Shown here: piece after piece, positions 50,194-62,690 of the stretch | Layout of the letters: each line of letters begins with the position of its first letter | How positions within the stretch are numbered: the first letter of the stretch is position 1 | Source: Zelopaecilomyces penicillatus | Lineage: Eukaryota; Ascomycota; Sordariomycetes; Hypocreales; Pseudodiploosporaceae | Reading direction: 5' to 3' | DNA length: 64,000 bases | Assembly: GCA_005765155.1 (NCBI GenBank) | Contig: VCCP01000002.1 | Location: 1,550,001 to 1,614,000, forward strand | Program-made: the position numbers and the translations under genes | Notes under the pieces: model-generated | Databases searched by the model: none | The model's input: only the letters and a program-made list of their open reading frames with translations | Told to the model about the DNA's origin: nothing

Positions 50194-50817
50194 TTATTCT
50201 TGCAGCTTATAGCTGGGTGGATTCTGTTCCGCATAAAGATAAGCCGACTTGAGATAGCACAGCACCTCAAACACCGCCTTTGTGATTTCAATTCCCTTCT
50301 TCTTCCACTCCGACTCGGACCACAGCGCCTTGAGCATGTTGTCCTGTATGACAGTAACGATGAACCGCACGTGGTGTTCCTCCGCCGTCCAGTTGGTCTT
50401 GTCCGGATGATAGACGAGATACTTTTGTGAGCGGGAGTTGATGGCATCTCTGGCTGCCTGTGCCGCCTGCGTCTTGTCGGGCTCAGCGGCGTCCGTCGTC
50501 TGGGTCAGATAGGATCGGTAGAATTCGAGCCAAGAGCCGCGCACAAAGTCACCGTGCAGCCACTCTTGGAACTTGCTGCTGTCTTTGAAGGGGAGCAGCT
50601 CGAGGATGAGGCGCTCGTGCTGTATGGAGATGACGGACGCGCCTCGGAGCATGGAGGCGGCGGGTGGTGGTCCCATGTTGGACATTTCTTCGTCGTTGTC
50701 TTGGTATTGGAGGCTGTTGGGTTCTTGTCGTTCCACGTCGGTGGTGGATTCGAAGCGTTGATAACGCGGGAAGAATTTCCAAGGGGTAGTATAACACATA
50801 AGGACAGCTGAGATCAA
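50194..50817 (-). CDS. Hypothetical protein (207 aa)
   Basis: Single open frame of 207 codons whose central and C-terminal parts look like a folded, mostly helical soluble protein: LILELLPFKDSSKFQEWLHG, GSWLEFYRSYL, an Ala/Gln-rich helix, then RSQKYLVYHPDKTNW, VRFIVTVIQDNMLKALW and a last helix ending in KSAYLYAEQ. There is no signal peptide or membrane segment, and I do not recognise the family. An inner ATG (MSNMGPPPAAS, residue 45) is a plausible real start because the first 44 residues look less ordered. AT-rich (TA)n sequence lies just upstream at about 50830-50885. Coding is likely because composition and frame are consistent over the whole length; function is unknown. Confidence 0.6.
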   Translation of the reverse strand: MISAVLMCYTTPWKFFPRYQRFESTTDVERQEPNSLQYQDNDEEMSNMGPPPAASMLRGASVISIQHERLILELLPFKDSSKFQEWLHGDFVRGSWLEFYRSYLTQTTDAAEPDKTQAAQAARDAINSRSQKYLVYHPDKTNWTAEEHHVRFIVTVIQDNMLKALWSESEWKKKGIEITKAVFEVLCYLKSAYLYAEQNPPSYKLQE

Positions 50818-53800
50818 CGGCGGCGGTGATGATACATATATATATACACTATTGTTTAGAGTGTGTGTGTATACATATATATGTATGTATGGAGGTTTCT
50901 CTACAAATGTAGTTGATGCTGATATCTCCTTCTATGATTCGCAATTCTGAGGAGGGCTTGAGTCCTCATTTTGTAGTTCTGCCATCTTGACCTCCCTCTT
51001 CCAGTCTTGCAGCCCATCCAGCCATAGTTTGTGACATCCACTCCCCCTCCCCCTTCCCTTGTTTACCGCTCGGATCTCTGTGTATTAGCATTCATCAATC
51101 ACATCGACGCAAATGCGAGTTGCCTAATAACGAGGCTGTGTTCTTGTCGGCCCATGGCGCAAAAGCTGAGGGAATGCCTTTTGCCAGACGACGACGACGA
51201 ATCAAAGTCGGCTTGTTCCACCCATACACAGCCCATGACGCGTCCTCTGCCCCCCCTTCGGCTATAAACTAGTTCTGGAAACCCTCCAGGTGCATGAGGA
51301 GCACTCGGTAAGTACAAATAGGCCGTCTGGAGAGAATAAAAATAAGGATAACGAGGAGTTTGATGGATTTGCACGGTTTAATGCACATGAACATGCGTGA
51401 AAGCGGAAAACATGAGACACAAGCGAGTTCGTATTCATGTTGGTGGTGCGAAATGGGCTGACGACGACTTTTATTGACTATCTACCCTGGATTGGTGCCG
51501 AATTTGGGCTTGAGCCACATGATGGCGGGCTAGGATATGCAAACCTCCAGGGAAATGCGTGATTATTTTTTATCATGTATTGGTAAAGAATGCAATGATC
51601 CTGAGCTATAGGCTTATAAGTTTATAAGTGAATTGGAAAGACTGGAGAATGCAATAATGTGTACAAGTGATGGTCAATGAATGGCGATGCTAGCAAAATA
51701 CTCTGTCCTCGAAACATCATTTCCCATTCCAAACCATACAAACCCCCCGGCCTCGTCCAAAAAAGAAAAGTCATAGTAGAACAAACATCAGCACACCTGA
51801 AACAGATCGAGCGATGAGCGGCTTATCATACATCCCCCTCTGCGTCATCATAATCGCTAGTGCATCCTACCAACGCAGAATGAACCCCCCCTCTAGATGT
51901 ATAAGTGGATAATCCTAAGCAGCTCGTGGATAGGGTGGCTGTTGTATTATGATGTAATAACATATCCATCATTCTTTGAGTAGGAGCGGTGACAGAATGG
52001 ACTGCTTCATCCAGATGTTCGTTCCAAGTGTATGTGAATGGCGGTAGCTTATGGACATAATGTATCTCAGATAAGTATGATACGAACAATAGAGTCACGT
52101 TGCTAAAATGACTACAATTAAACAAGCATTTTCAGTGTTCTCTACCATGAGAAACAACACTTCTCCGCTTGAAGTGTAATGGGAATGGTTGTTCACCGTA
52201 TTCCTGCAGCAAATTGCGTCAGGGGTTGGGCTAAATATAGGAGTTAGTTCTCTTCCACTAGGACCAGGGTAAGCATAAGCAACATTGTATTTGGTCATGA
52301 GAGTAAATGAGAGAGAAAGGCACCCAGTTTGAGACTCCTTGCAAGAAGTATGCCCGTGAATGTCAACGGCGATGCCGAAACGGAGTCGTTCAGTTCCGCC
52401 ACATCCCGTCGAAGGCAAGGGTGATACCTGGACTTGTTATGTTAAAAGAAAAGGATTAAGGAAACTCGGTGGTTCAAAAGAGCCAAGTACAACAATGCAA
52501 TGACGTTGGTTCGGCTGGCTTGACAAGTCATACCCACATTCTAAGGTGTTGTGCGGACTAATTGTCACAACCAATTCCCACTTTACATTCTAGTGTCGGA
52601 AGCAAGAAAAAGTTCTTGACTCGATTGAACCAGAGGGACTCTTAGATACTGATGTATTATGATCAGAATAAATCTAGTCATTTGTGACTGTTCATCAGCA
52701 GCACGACTCTTGTACCTTGCCCTGCTAAGCTGGTGACGGAGAGAGGAGATGAGACTGCATCATACAGGCGCGAGTGCCCTTTCATATTCAAGATTCCCTG
52801 GAGACAGTTCAACTTCGGGTTGTGAGAAAAAAACCGTTTATGGTGATGGCCTTCTTCTTTGAAGGTACTTCATTACGGCCAGCCGTGGACAATGCCGATG
52901 ACAGTTAGCAAGATATATAACTGTGTGGGGTTTTCGTGGGTAAAGATGCACTCCCTGAGCAGGAAGTAATAATCAGCTTAAATGGTGAACATATTTATCA
53001 TGTATCAATGAGTTTTGAGCTATTTACAATGAGACGCGCGTCTTATCACATATAGCTGTGCTATAATGTCGGATACCGGGTTGTGTGAGAGAAACGGCCA
53101 CTTGAAACAAATGACTGCAACTGTTTACACTATGACATCTCGAAACTTATAAAGTTGCTTCAGTTTTCTGCTAGAAACAAGAGTATATTCTTGTATAGAC
53201 AACTTCTGAGATACAGATTCAGTGCAGTGTGTGAGTGCAGTTATAGTGACGAGAAGCGTCGAGAGTGAGTGAGTATGGCTGTATTGAGAGATGAATAAAT
53301 GAGTGAATGAGTCAGCAGAACAGAGTGATCGAGATTAACACCCATCAGCCAATCACATCACTCAACTAGCCATATCAGCCCCAAATACCAGCCACATTTA
53401 CCCTCTGCGCCACATGTTGATGAGCTCTCGCAGGCTCATCATGCTTCATCATCGCCATTTACTACAAACGACAACAAGACGGCATTCATCAATCCATCAC
53501 AGCCTGGCACTTGGCTTCAGGACTCATCAATCGGGGAGTGTGTTTTATTTGCATTGTACAAGATAACCTTTTCTCATCTCAGTGAATAGAGCCTGATTTG
53601 CTGAGAGAGCAGGCTCTCATCAGTAACAAAGCTGCATGTGCCGAGGAAAAAAAAAGGTGAGAAAACCATCTCCCCATCCCTGTGTTGTTGGGTGCAAATC
53701 TCATCAATGCATTGGAATTCCATCTCCCCGCTTACAGAATACTATGCGAATCTTACCTTAAAGCTTCACATCTTCATTGTCATCATTCATTTTGGCGTGG

Positions 53801-54013
53801 ACAAAAGGCACGGCCCTTTGATTAGTGAAGGCTTCATACACTCTGTGTGTGTTTGTGGATGGGATTTCACGCGTGGGTCATGGTCTTGGATCGCGTCGTC
53901 GGCATATCTCTAAGCAAACAAGTTTCAAACGCTAACAATCATTATATTTTCCAGAAAATCCTTTTATCTTTTTCTTTAATTGTGTATTTTTTGCGGCTTT
54001 AGCAGTGAATGCA
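50818..54013. other. Intergenic spacer, 3.2 kb
   Basis: No supported gene. A (TA)n-rich stretch lies at about 50833-50885. Two overlapping minus-strand frames at 51826-52125 and 52095-52418 have rather protein-like sequence and might be a decayed or intron-split gene, but I could not join them with acceptable splice sites. Confidence 0.45.
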
Positions 54014-55506
54014 ATGTCTTCACAGCCAGCACCACTAAGCGATGCAGCCCCAGCTGTTGGTGTCAACATAGACAAACCAGTCGAAAAGACTCTATTCTCA
54101 TGGCTGTAAGATACCAACATGACCAAATCAACATCAATCCATCATCTTCACTAAGAAAACCCCTGACTAAATAAAAAAATCACAAAAAATAGTGAACCAC
54201 ATCCCATCTTCGCAATCATACTGGTTGGCCCAGATGAAAAGCCGTTTGGCATCCAAAAAGACTTTCTGTGCGACCGCTCCGAATATTACAGAAAACACTT
54301 TGCCGAACAGCATGCCGAGGGCGGCAACACCGTTCTTGAACACGTTGTGAAACTTCCCGATGCGTCACAGGAGATTTTTGGCCTTGTCCAACAGTTTCTC
54401 TTCACAGGCCAGGTGATTTCCGATCCCGAAAAGGCGCCTTCGTTTGAATCCCTCGTCGGACTTTGGAAGCTTGGTCACAAGCTTGATGTCGATGGACTCT
54501 GCGACAGTACGCTCGAGGCCATGGTTGAGTGCCGCCGCCTCACGGGCCGCATACCTGCAACGCCGCTTCTCATCCAAGTGTGGAGGGAGACGCCAGAGGG
54601 TTCGTCAATTCGCGTCCTGCTGTTGTCGTGGGCGGCAGAGTACATGAGAGCGTCTGATGCGAGAGCGGAGTTTGCGAAATCGCTGCCGCAAGAGGTTCTC
54701 AGTGAGCTTGTGGTTACGATGAGCTCGTTTGACAACACGCCACCCGCTGTACAGGTTCCGAGTGACCAGCCATCTACTACAGCTACGACTCCCCTTCTAC
54801 CACTCCGGAAGAATGTGCACTATTTAGAGGAACCTACTGAGGAGGAGGTTGCCGCCAATACGAAGAGGAATCGGCGGTCTGGTGGCGTCTCAAGCGAACC
54901 AACTCCTCAACGGAAACATGTCACCCAACGCAAAGAAGCTTCTTCTCCTCCATCCAAGCCACATAAACGCCGCTCAAGTGCAGCTTACCTGGAAGGCCGT
55001 GTCTTTACTACGCAACAAAAATTGGATTTCTGCTCTGATCTCTTGACGAGAATGCTGTCCGGCCCAGGTGAGACCTTGAATATTAATATCCAGCTCCATA
55101 ATTTCCCAGCGAGGGGATTTATTCCCTCCTATCACCTCCTATTCTCTCGTTCTTTTTTTTTTTCGTTTTAGCCCACTAACGTCGGACTTTAGGCTTTTGG
55201 ACTCGCCTCGTCGGACCTTTCAGAGAACCGGTGGAGCCGGCAGAGGACGGCGTCCCCGATTACTTTGACAAGGTGAAGAAGCCAATGGACCTCAACACCG
55301 TCAAAGCCAAGATGGATCGCAAAGAGTACACAACCGAGGAAGCATTCCTGACGGATGTGCGGCAGATCTTTGAAAACTGCTTCATCTATTGGAAGAAAAA
55401 TGACCCCATGTGGGCCGCGGGCGAAAAGCTGCAGAAAACGTTTGAGGAGAAGTACTCGCACATGAATAAATGGATTGCTAAGATGGGGGGCGATGAAGGG
55501 GAGTAG
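54014..55506 (+). CDS. BTB/POZ protein with C-terminal bromodomain
   Basis: Predicted nuclear protein combining a protein-interaction BTB/POZ domain with a bromodomain. Exons are 54014-54105, 54193-55067 and 55193-55506 (introns 87 and 125 nt), giving 426 residues. The BTB fold spans about residues 33-140: IFAIILVGPDEKPFGIQKDF, CDRSEYYRKHFAEQ, VVKLPDASQEIFGLVQQFLF. A linker rich in Pro, Ser, Arg and Lys (about 210-295) could carry nuclear localisation signals (KRNRR, KPHKRRSS). The bromodomain runs from about 300 to 420: helix Z QQKLDFCSDLLTRML, ZA loop GPFREPVEPAEDGVPDYF, KKPMDL, and helix B FENCFIYWKKND. The Asn that normally binds acetyl-lysine (YN) is Trp389, and the WPF shelf reads GPF, so acetyl-lysine binding is doubtful. 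Without splicing the second intron, the frame would stop before the bromodomain. Confidence 0.88.
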
Positions 55507-58500
55507 AGTTGCTCCAAAGCCTCCCGTCATCCTTTACCTACAAGGAAGCGTCACGCTGTCCCGTCGAAGAGCGCCGGGGGTGGGGGTTTGGGAGAGGTGC
55601 ATGAGCCTAATATTGAGGGACGACTGTGATATGAAATGAGGTTGTAGTGTTACAATGGGGAAAATTGGGGTGTCTTGTGAAGTGTTGGACGGACAGGGAC
55701 ATTTCAGACGGATATTGCAGGTCTTGTTCGCAGCCGGTGGAAAGGGGGGACAGGTTGAGTGAAGCTCACGTTTGGGCCTATGGATTATTACTTGCCCGGG
55801 ACACTCAAAAGTTTGGCTATAGAGCACCGCGGGGGCCTCGTTGTAAGAGTGTCAAAGGGATGTTTGTGAGGTAATTCTTCGAGCAGATGGAAGGAAGGGT
55901 TTATAATCAGGGCATCGTGTTGTATAATTAGCTGGTTTACGAAGCTGTATTTTTCTCTCTCACACAACTTCCATCATGCTGTGATTGTGACACATGCTGG
56001 ATTTTATAATGGAAGACAACGCATCTTACTACACAGACAGCCATGATGACATGAGGCCAAGCTTGTGGTGGAGAGTCGAAACTTGGAATGAAGCAAAAGA
56101 TTATGGGTGGACCCTACATCCAACAACAAAGGGACCAGAATTTAAAAGAAAGAATATATTTTTATTAGAGAGTATTTACTGTCATCACGTTCATTGCTAG
56201 TTATTTACCTAGCAAAGCACCCCCATCACCAAACCTCGCTCCCGACCATGTTCCCATGGCGACGCACCAGAATAAATGCTAATGAACACCATCTTTTCAG
56301 CCCCTAAACACTGTCTCTTCCATATTTGACGCTTAAGAACTAGACGCAAGACATTTGATCTAGGCGACCGGGTTCTTCGGTAAACCGAAACGACTCGTTT
56401 TTTTCATCCGGACTTGACGTTCCTGAGTGTTGAGACACAAAGTGAAGGGAGGATGAGACGGAGATGGAGGTTTCGGGAAGAGACTGGTAGAACTCTGAAA
56501 CCGAGCGATGCGGTTTGGTTGCTCTGGAAGCCGTAGCGTAGCTGGGTTTTGGGGTCGCTACGGCATTCCAAGTCGTTGACATCAAGTCGTTTCGAATATT
56601 GTATATATCTCTGTGTCCGCATCTCCCTTGTTCAAAAACAACTTATCACGCCTGGTGGACTTGGCCGAGTAAATATCGTCACTAACACATACAATACTGT
56701 TTGCTGTTGATAACTTTCACCCACCCGACTCCAACGCAGGGAGAGAAGCTATGAGGGCGCATCAACTCATGGGACTGCTTGCTTGCCAATATGTCCCAAC
56801 AAAACACCGCAAACTCGCACCCCCGGCGAAAAGGCCAACAGAAGCAACCTGCTCTCACTTCTACCATCATCTCTGGAAGTTGAATGGAGGGAGAGTTTTT
56901 GGAAGCCATTGTGGCGTTGAGAACGTTTCTTTTTGGTTCCTCCCTTGGGATCGATTCAAAGCCCAGCGTTATTAATCACTGACTGCTGTGATAGATCGTG
57001 GCGGTATGATATGGCAATAGGGTATCTGGGGATCTAAGTGTATGTGATCAATCTTCCTTTTTTTGCGTTCATCTTGTGGAATTCGCTGGAGACGCTAGAT
57101 CTCCATGTATCTCCCTTGGGTATGTTTCACGCGCCCACTCTTTCTTTTCTTTGCCTTTTCTCTCACTTTGGCGTCCTCTTGTTAGCATGTTTTGAATAAT
57201 TAGTTTTTTGCTTTCTTCCTCCACCACCCCCTCACTTCTTCTTTGCGCCCCCTTTCCGACCGTTTGGTTGTTGCTCTCTGTCTACCCCTGGTGCTAGTAA
57301 GTGGAAGAAGAAGAAACACCGGGGATTTTACAGTGAGACAGTCAGTTGCGCAAGCACAAAGGCTTTCTTCTTCTGTGCTATTCTCCCTTTAGGTCTTGTC
57401 GCTTCGGCAGCCACCAAATGTGTGTCGCATACGGACCACAAAGCACGGCATTCGCAAATGCAAAGCCGTGAGAATTGTCTATCCCATGGGCCGGCTGTAA
57501 AACTCTCTAATACTCACCCGTGTTCGTGTGCCTGTGTATGCAGTGTATACACGTGCGCGTCCCTGCAGGAGTGGGCCGTGCCACCAAGGTACAGGCACGG
57601 CAAACTTTAATTGACTCTGTGAATTTCTTTTTTCGCTCATGCACAATTTAGCTGTAGCTGATGCGTAAGCCGTGTTGCCAATTTGGCTGGGCCGTGATTA
57701 TCACTGAATACGATACTGTCATACTGTGCTTCGTGGACGGCCAGAAATACAGGGCACACGCGCGCGGCTGCATCTGGCCGATCGATGCCTTGAGGAATTG
57801 TTTCATCGTGGGCGACACAACATGAAACGGCGGTCGTACAGATCTCTTTGACTCTTTGACTCTTTCTGTGCTTGTTGGCCCTCCTCCTCCTCATCTAGGG
57901 CTCGAGCGGGGGAGGCGTCAAGTGTCATGCATGTTTCGTTTCTCATTCCAATCCGTCATTATTACCATGGCCGTGTTTGTTGAGACTTGCAGTGACGATG
58001 TGGTCACAAGAGTTGAAAATACACACAGTAACAGCAAGTGCATGAGTAGCGGTCTGCGGCTGCTGCACTTTCACTCGCACCAAGCACTGCTTGTGCGACA
58101 TTTGCTGCAAGTGTGTTCGTGATGACTCACTCACTTGCTCACCAAGCAGAGGAAAAACTCTGCAACGAGGGGTTTTTGTTCTTTCTCTTTCTTTCCTTTC
58201 CGCGCCTTGTGATTGAGTCGTTTTTTGGTCAACCAGCTCAACGCCGGGCCGTGTAAGAGTTTTCTTAGCACTGGATTAGCGCTGAGGGTGTGGCAACCGC
58301 GGCGGCCCGAGGTGGAGGAGACAACCGGCGCGCTCGTTGGATGTGCCTGGATCGCAACCCGGCCGGTTCCTGGCTCCGTTCCTGGATCCTGCTGGTGGCG
58401 TTGTGCATGTTGGCACCAGCGTCAGGAACTCGAGGACGGTGCGTGGATTGGCTGTGGTTGGGGTCTGTTCGTTGGTTCGGTAGTTTATCCATGGCGTAGA

Positions 58501-59637
58501 TGGGGTATTGACGGGGTAAATTAGAGTACGAATAGATGAATGGTTAGCAGCAAGCCTCATTGACCAACAATGACAGCAACAGCAGCAGCAGCAGCAGCAG
58601 GCGGATGGGCAACGAACCGGTGCAACAAGACAATTACAGAACGAGGCATCGGCTACCCCTTTGAGCCAATCAATCTACCGAGGCGCTTGCACGGCGCCAG
58701 CTCAACGCCAACGATGCGCCAACACTGCATGGTGGCCAGCGAAGACGACGCCACTGCAGGTCCGCGCGACGCTGGCACCCAATGCGGTTGAGCTAGCTGT
58801 GTGGGTGGAGTTGTCGGGAAATGAGGATGCCCAATGCGGGTTCTTGGCCTGATCGACGTTGACTTTAAGCGTAAATGCTGGCTGCTGCGCTGGCACCGCA
58901 ACATTTGCCAGCAGCGCGAAGATGCTACATAAGTTTGTAACTCTCCTAAATAACGTCCCGTAGTGACAAGATACTAGGCACTTGATCAGCTGGTACGAGA
59001 AGACACCTCCCGCGCTGTCTGTATGCCGTTGCCAAGAGGAGAAGAGGACGAGCTGCAGCTGGATAGATAGAATAACGATCGACTGAGGGTCACTCACTGA
59101 CTGACAGGCTGACTGGGCTTATTCAACCGAACAATGGGCAGGGGTCTGTCTGTCCTGGCCTCTGACGCTGTGTTTGCCGTCTCTGCCCAAGCCGTGCATG
59201 GACCATCGACTAAGCAATGGGCCACGGTCGGTGTTGTTGGGTAGTGGGCGGTTGTGCGGGCAAAAAATGTGAGGATAGCCCACAGGCCACTCTTAGTGGG
59301 AAATTAAAGGAGTTGCCGTGGTCACCCACCTGCATTCAGGCCATTCAAACCCATTTAGAGCCCTTCTCCCGCTCCGTTGCTCCCCTCTTTTCCCTCTCTC
59401 TTCTTCTTCACCCCGGATAACCTCGTTTTTCTTCATCCTCTAATCGCCCTTTTGGTGCCTGCGCAGCTCTTTTGCACGTCCAGAGTATTCTTTAATACTC
59501 GTTCCACTCTTTACAACCTTCAATAACAACGCACGCTCACTCCGCTGCCGCATCCTTCTTCAAACAAGATCTCGAACTCTTTCGCGCAACCTGAACACCT
59601 TTTTCCCCTCACGAATTCGCATCAACAAAACGCAAAC
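55507..59637. other. Intergenic spacer, 4.1 kb
   Basis: No supported gene; short ORFs only. The last ~250 bases before 59638 are pyrimidine-rich and are probably promoter and leader of the cell-wall protein gene. Confidence 0.5.
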
Positions 59638-60454
59638 ATGTTCTTCCGAACTGCCACCTCCGTCGCCATCCTGGCCTGCGCCGCCACTGTCGCCAGCGCC
59701 GAGGCCCAGCCTCAGCCATACAAGCTGGCCATGATGCCCGTTCTCGGAATGAGCCTCATGCGCCGCGACACCAGCGGATACCAGCCTGAGCAGTCTCAAT
59801 GCCACGAGGGCAACAGCTGCGAGGAGGCTTGCGGCTCTGGCTTCACCCAGTGCCCTTCCAAGGACAACGTTGTTCACTGCTTCAACCCCGCTGCCAAGCA
59901 GAACTGCTGCTCTGACGGCACTGGCAGTATGTGTTGTCCCTCCTAGACATGCGCAAATGATTGCGCTTCCTACTGGGTTCGTTGTTGCTGACATATTGCT
60001 TCTAGACTCTTGTGACGAGGGTTACTACTGCACCCACGACACCAAGTCCCAGACCTGGTGCTGCCCCAACAACATGGATCTCGCTGCCTGCGCCGCTGCT
60101 TACAGCGTCACTGGTGGTCTTGAGGTTGCCTCGTCCACCAGCGCTGCTCCCACCTCCACCGAGGCTCCTACCTATGATCTCCCCACCGTCACTCCTCCTG
60201 CCACCACCAGTGTGCCTGTTGTGACCGAGACCAAGGACCAGACCACCACCATCTGCGATGCCACCAGCTCTGGCTATACCAGCGCCTGGACTAGCTCCAA
60301 CGGCACCTACACCACTGCTGTCCCCACTGCTCCCTCGCAGGGACCCGTCACCACTGGTTATCCTCTCCCTAGCCCTACTGGTATCAACGGCGCCGCCGCT
60401 TCCGGTGTCAGCGCTCTGCTGCTTTTGGCTGCCGGTGTTGTTGCTCTTCTGTAA
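59638..60454 (+). CDS. Cysteine-rich GPI-anchored cell-surface protein
   Basis: Probable cell-wall or plasma-membrane protein. Exons are 59638-59926 and 60006-60454 (one 79-nt intron), giving 245 residues. Residues 1-21 form a signal peptide (ATSVAILACAATVASA). A dibasic RR at 42-43 could be a Kex2 site. Residues 55-125 hold twelve cysteines in a compact pattern (CHEGNSCEEACGSG, NCCSDGTGNSCDEGYYC, TWCCPNNMDLAAC), suggesting a disulfide-stabilised module. A Ser/Thr/Pro-rich stretch, likely O-glycosylated, follows to about residue 225, and a small-residue site (NGAAASG) precedes a hydrophobic C-terminus (ALLLLAAGVVALL), the classic GPI-attachment signal. C-ending codons dominate, suggesting strong expression. 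The family is widespread in ascomycetes as an unnamed GPI protein; its role is unknown. Confidence 0.87.
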
Positions 60455-62690
60455 ACGAAGCTCCGATGAGCTGAGGCATTGGTATACCTGATTGTCATCA
60501 GATATCCAGCAAGACAAGGAATTGCTCAGCGCAGCCATGAGCTTATGAGGTTTACGAAAAGCGCGGTTGGAAAAAAGTGGTCGGTGTCAGATGGACTACC
60601 CTCCCCTTAGATCCGCTGCATTGTTGAGTCTGCGGGTTTTCTCAGGCTCTGCTTTTTTTTTTGCTTTTACTTTTTTGGCCATCTCTTTTGATGCGATGAT
60701 TCCCCTTCTATTTGTGACTCCATTTAATACTTTTGGAGTTGCCACGGTTCGGTGTTGGTGGTTGTGAAGCGAGGAGATGGCGCGCAATTTGGATCCCGTA
60801 CATTGCTTACATTATACCTACATTACTTGCTTCCTTTGTTCGCGGCACGACGTTTGCAGACATTCTTCTTCATTTGTGTCTCTCTGTTCGTTTGCCTGCA
60901 TGTACGTATTGAATTAATAGCCTTGGTAGACAATATCAGCTCAGCAATGCACACCCCATGCGCTTTGTTCATGTGTTCCCGTCGTTGTTTGCATAGTTGA
61001 CTCACTTTGCACGTTCTGCTTTCTTTTTTTCTTCTTTTCCTTGGACGCCCATGTGTTTAATGCATACCATATGCACTTCACGTTGGATCGTGGCTGGTTA
61101 GTTCATGTGGGCCAACCGGAAGTGACGTCGGAATGTCACAGCGTTATGACCATGCACCGCAGCACAAGTGAAGTGGCCAGGGCTGACACCGGAGAATATT
61201 GAGTATGGTGGTCGCAGATGGGCTTTGATAATGTACATGTTTATTTTGACTTCCTTAAATTATCTATCAACCCAACGATTGGCGGCATTTATTGCATTAG
61301 TGAAGCCTATCCGGTCATTGTCGTTTCTGACGATTCTGCTTGGTGGGGATACACATAACGTATCTACCTAGACACGTTGTTTGCCTATTACTGCGTACTT
61401 GGCACTATCACTCTACGGTCAAGAATTGTCTTATATCAATTAGATGCTTTTCATGTATTACTGGTTGCTTCTTTGCATGGGGATTGAGTGGCAGTCAGTG
61501 GCGCAAATCAACCACCTGACCTCCCTCACCTTTCATCTGATTCGAGTGTTTGGATTAGATTTGCCAAGAAAAGGAAAGAAAAAAAAAGAAAAAGAAAAAG
61601 TCTACATGCTTTATATTGTAATTTGTGACTTGTACAACACCTAGGGAATATAAGCATGGCTAGTTTTATTATTTTTCAGTCCAAGAAGGGTTGATGGATG
61701 CCCTGTTCTATCCCAAATTGAAGGGTAACAGCAGAGAAATAAGATACAAGACCCTGATACCAAAAATAATTGACATGGTGGTGAGTAAAACTGGAGTGGT
61801 TGGGCCGGTGGGATTAGTTATCTATAATCTAGGTACTTTTTCTTTCTTTCTTTTTATATCTCCAAGAGCGCTTGCCGCGGGGTTGGTATTGCCTACGGCT
61901 CAAGTATTAGGCTAAGTATTTTACAAGAGCTGCTGCTGTAAGGGGCTTTTTGTGGCTTGTTGTAATAACGCTTGTGATGACTCTGGTTGTGACGACTTTT
62001 GTGACGACTTTTGAAAGCTCATCACGGGCTGTTTTGAGGTTGTATCAGCCGCTTTAAGGGTAACTATAAGTACCTAAGTAAATAGTTACTTACCTCTGCG
62101 GAATGTATATGCCTGATAAGCTACTATTGCTTAGATATAACAAGATATCAAAAGAATAATGCAGCTTAAGGGGCTCTTAATCCATTCTCCCAAATTTTGA
62201 ATATATCTTCACCACTCAAGATATGAGCAAAGTGCAAACTGCGATGAGCCGTACTGATTGACACGTACGTACTTGCCCATGGTTACGGGCATGTGTATTC
62301 ATACCTCGAAATATCCCCCAAATCACCATCACTACGTGGTGCATGCTCTGTGACATAGTTGATGGCCAGGCCAATCTCGTTGGACATCAATTTCACTAGA
62401 GCATTGTGATCGACCTGTGAAAGACTACACTCAGCTTTTTCATTTAGCAGTGTCTTTGATGTTCGGCGATATGCTGTATTTCCCCCGCAATGTCAACTTT
62501 TACTACGTAATGAAGAGAAGAGAGCAAAGGATGCTTGCTCCTTACCACTCAGAAGAAGAAGAATGGGGGTTTTTTTTTCTCCCTTCTTCTCTCTGGTTAT
62601 AAAGAGGACTTGCCTCCCGCGGAGGGGATGTTATACTACACATTTCCAAATACCAACCACATCAACCTCTTGCATTTCGCATCTGCCAAT
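60455..62690. other. Intergenic spacer, 2.2 kb
   Basis: No supported gene. It is AT-rich with short ORFs. The right end carries the TATA box and leader of the next gene. Confidence 0.5.
62598..62603 (+). promoter_or_regulatory. TATA box of the secreted-protein gene
   Basis: TATAAA about 90 bases before the ATG at 62691, in a suitable position for a core promoter. Confidence 0.5.

Noticed and set aside
60002..60538. 178-codon minus-strand frame rich in Gly
   Set aside because: Antisense shadow of the Thr/Pro/Ser-rich part of the GPI protein.
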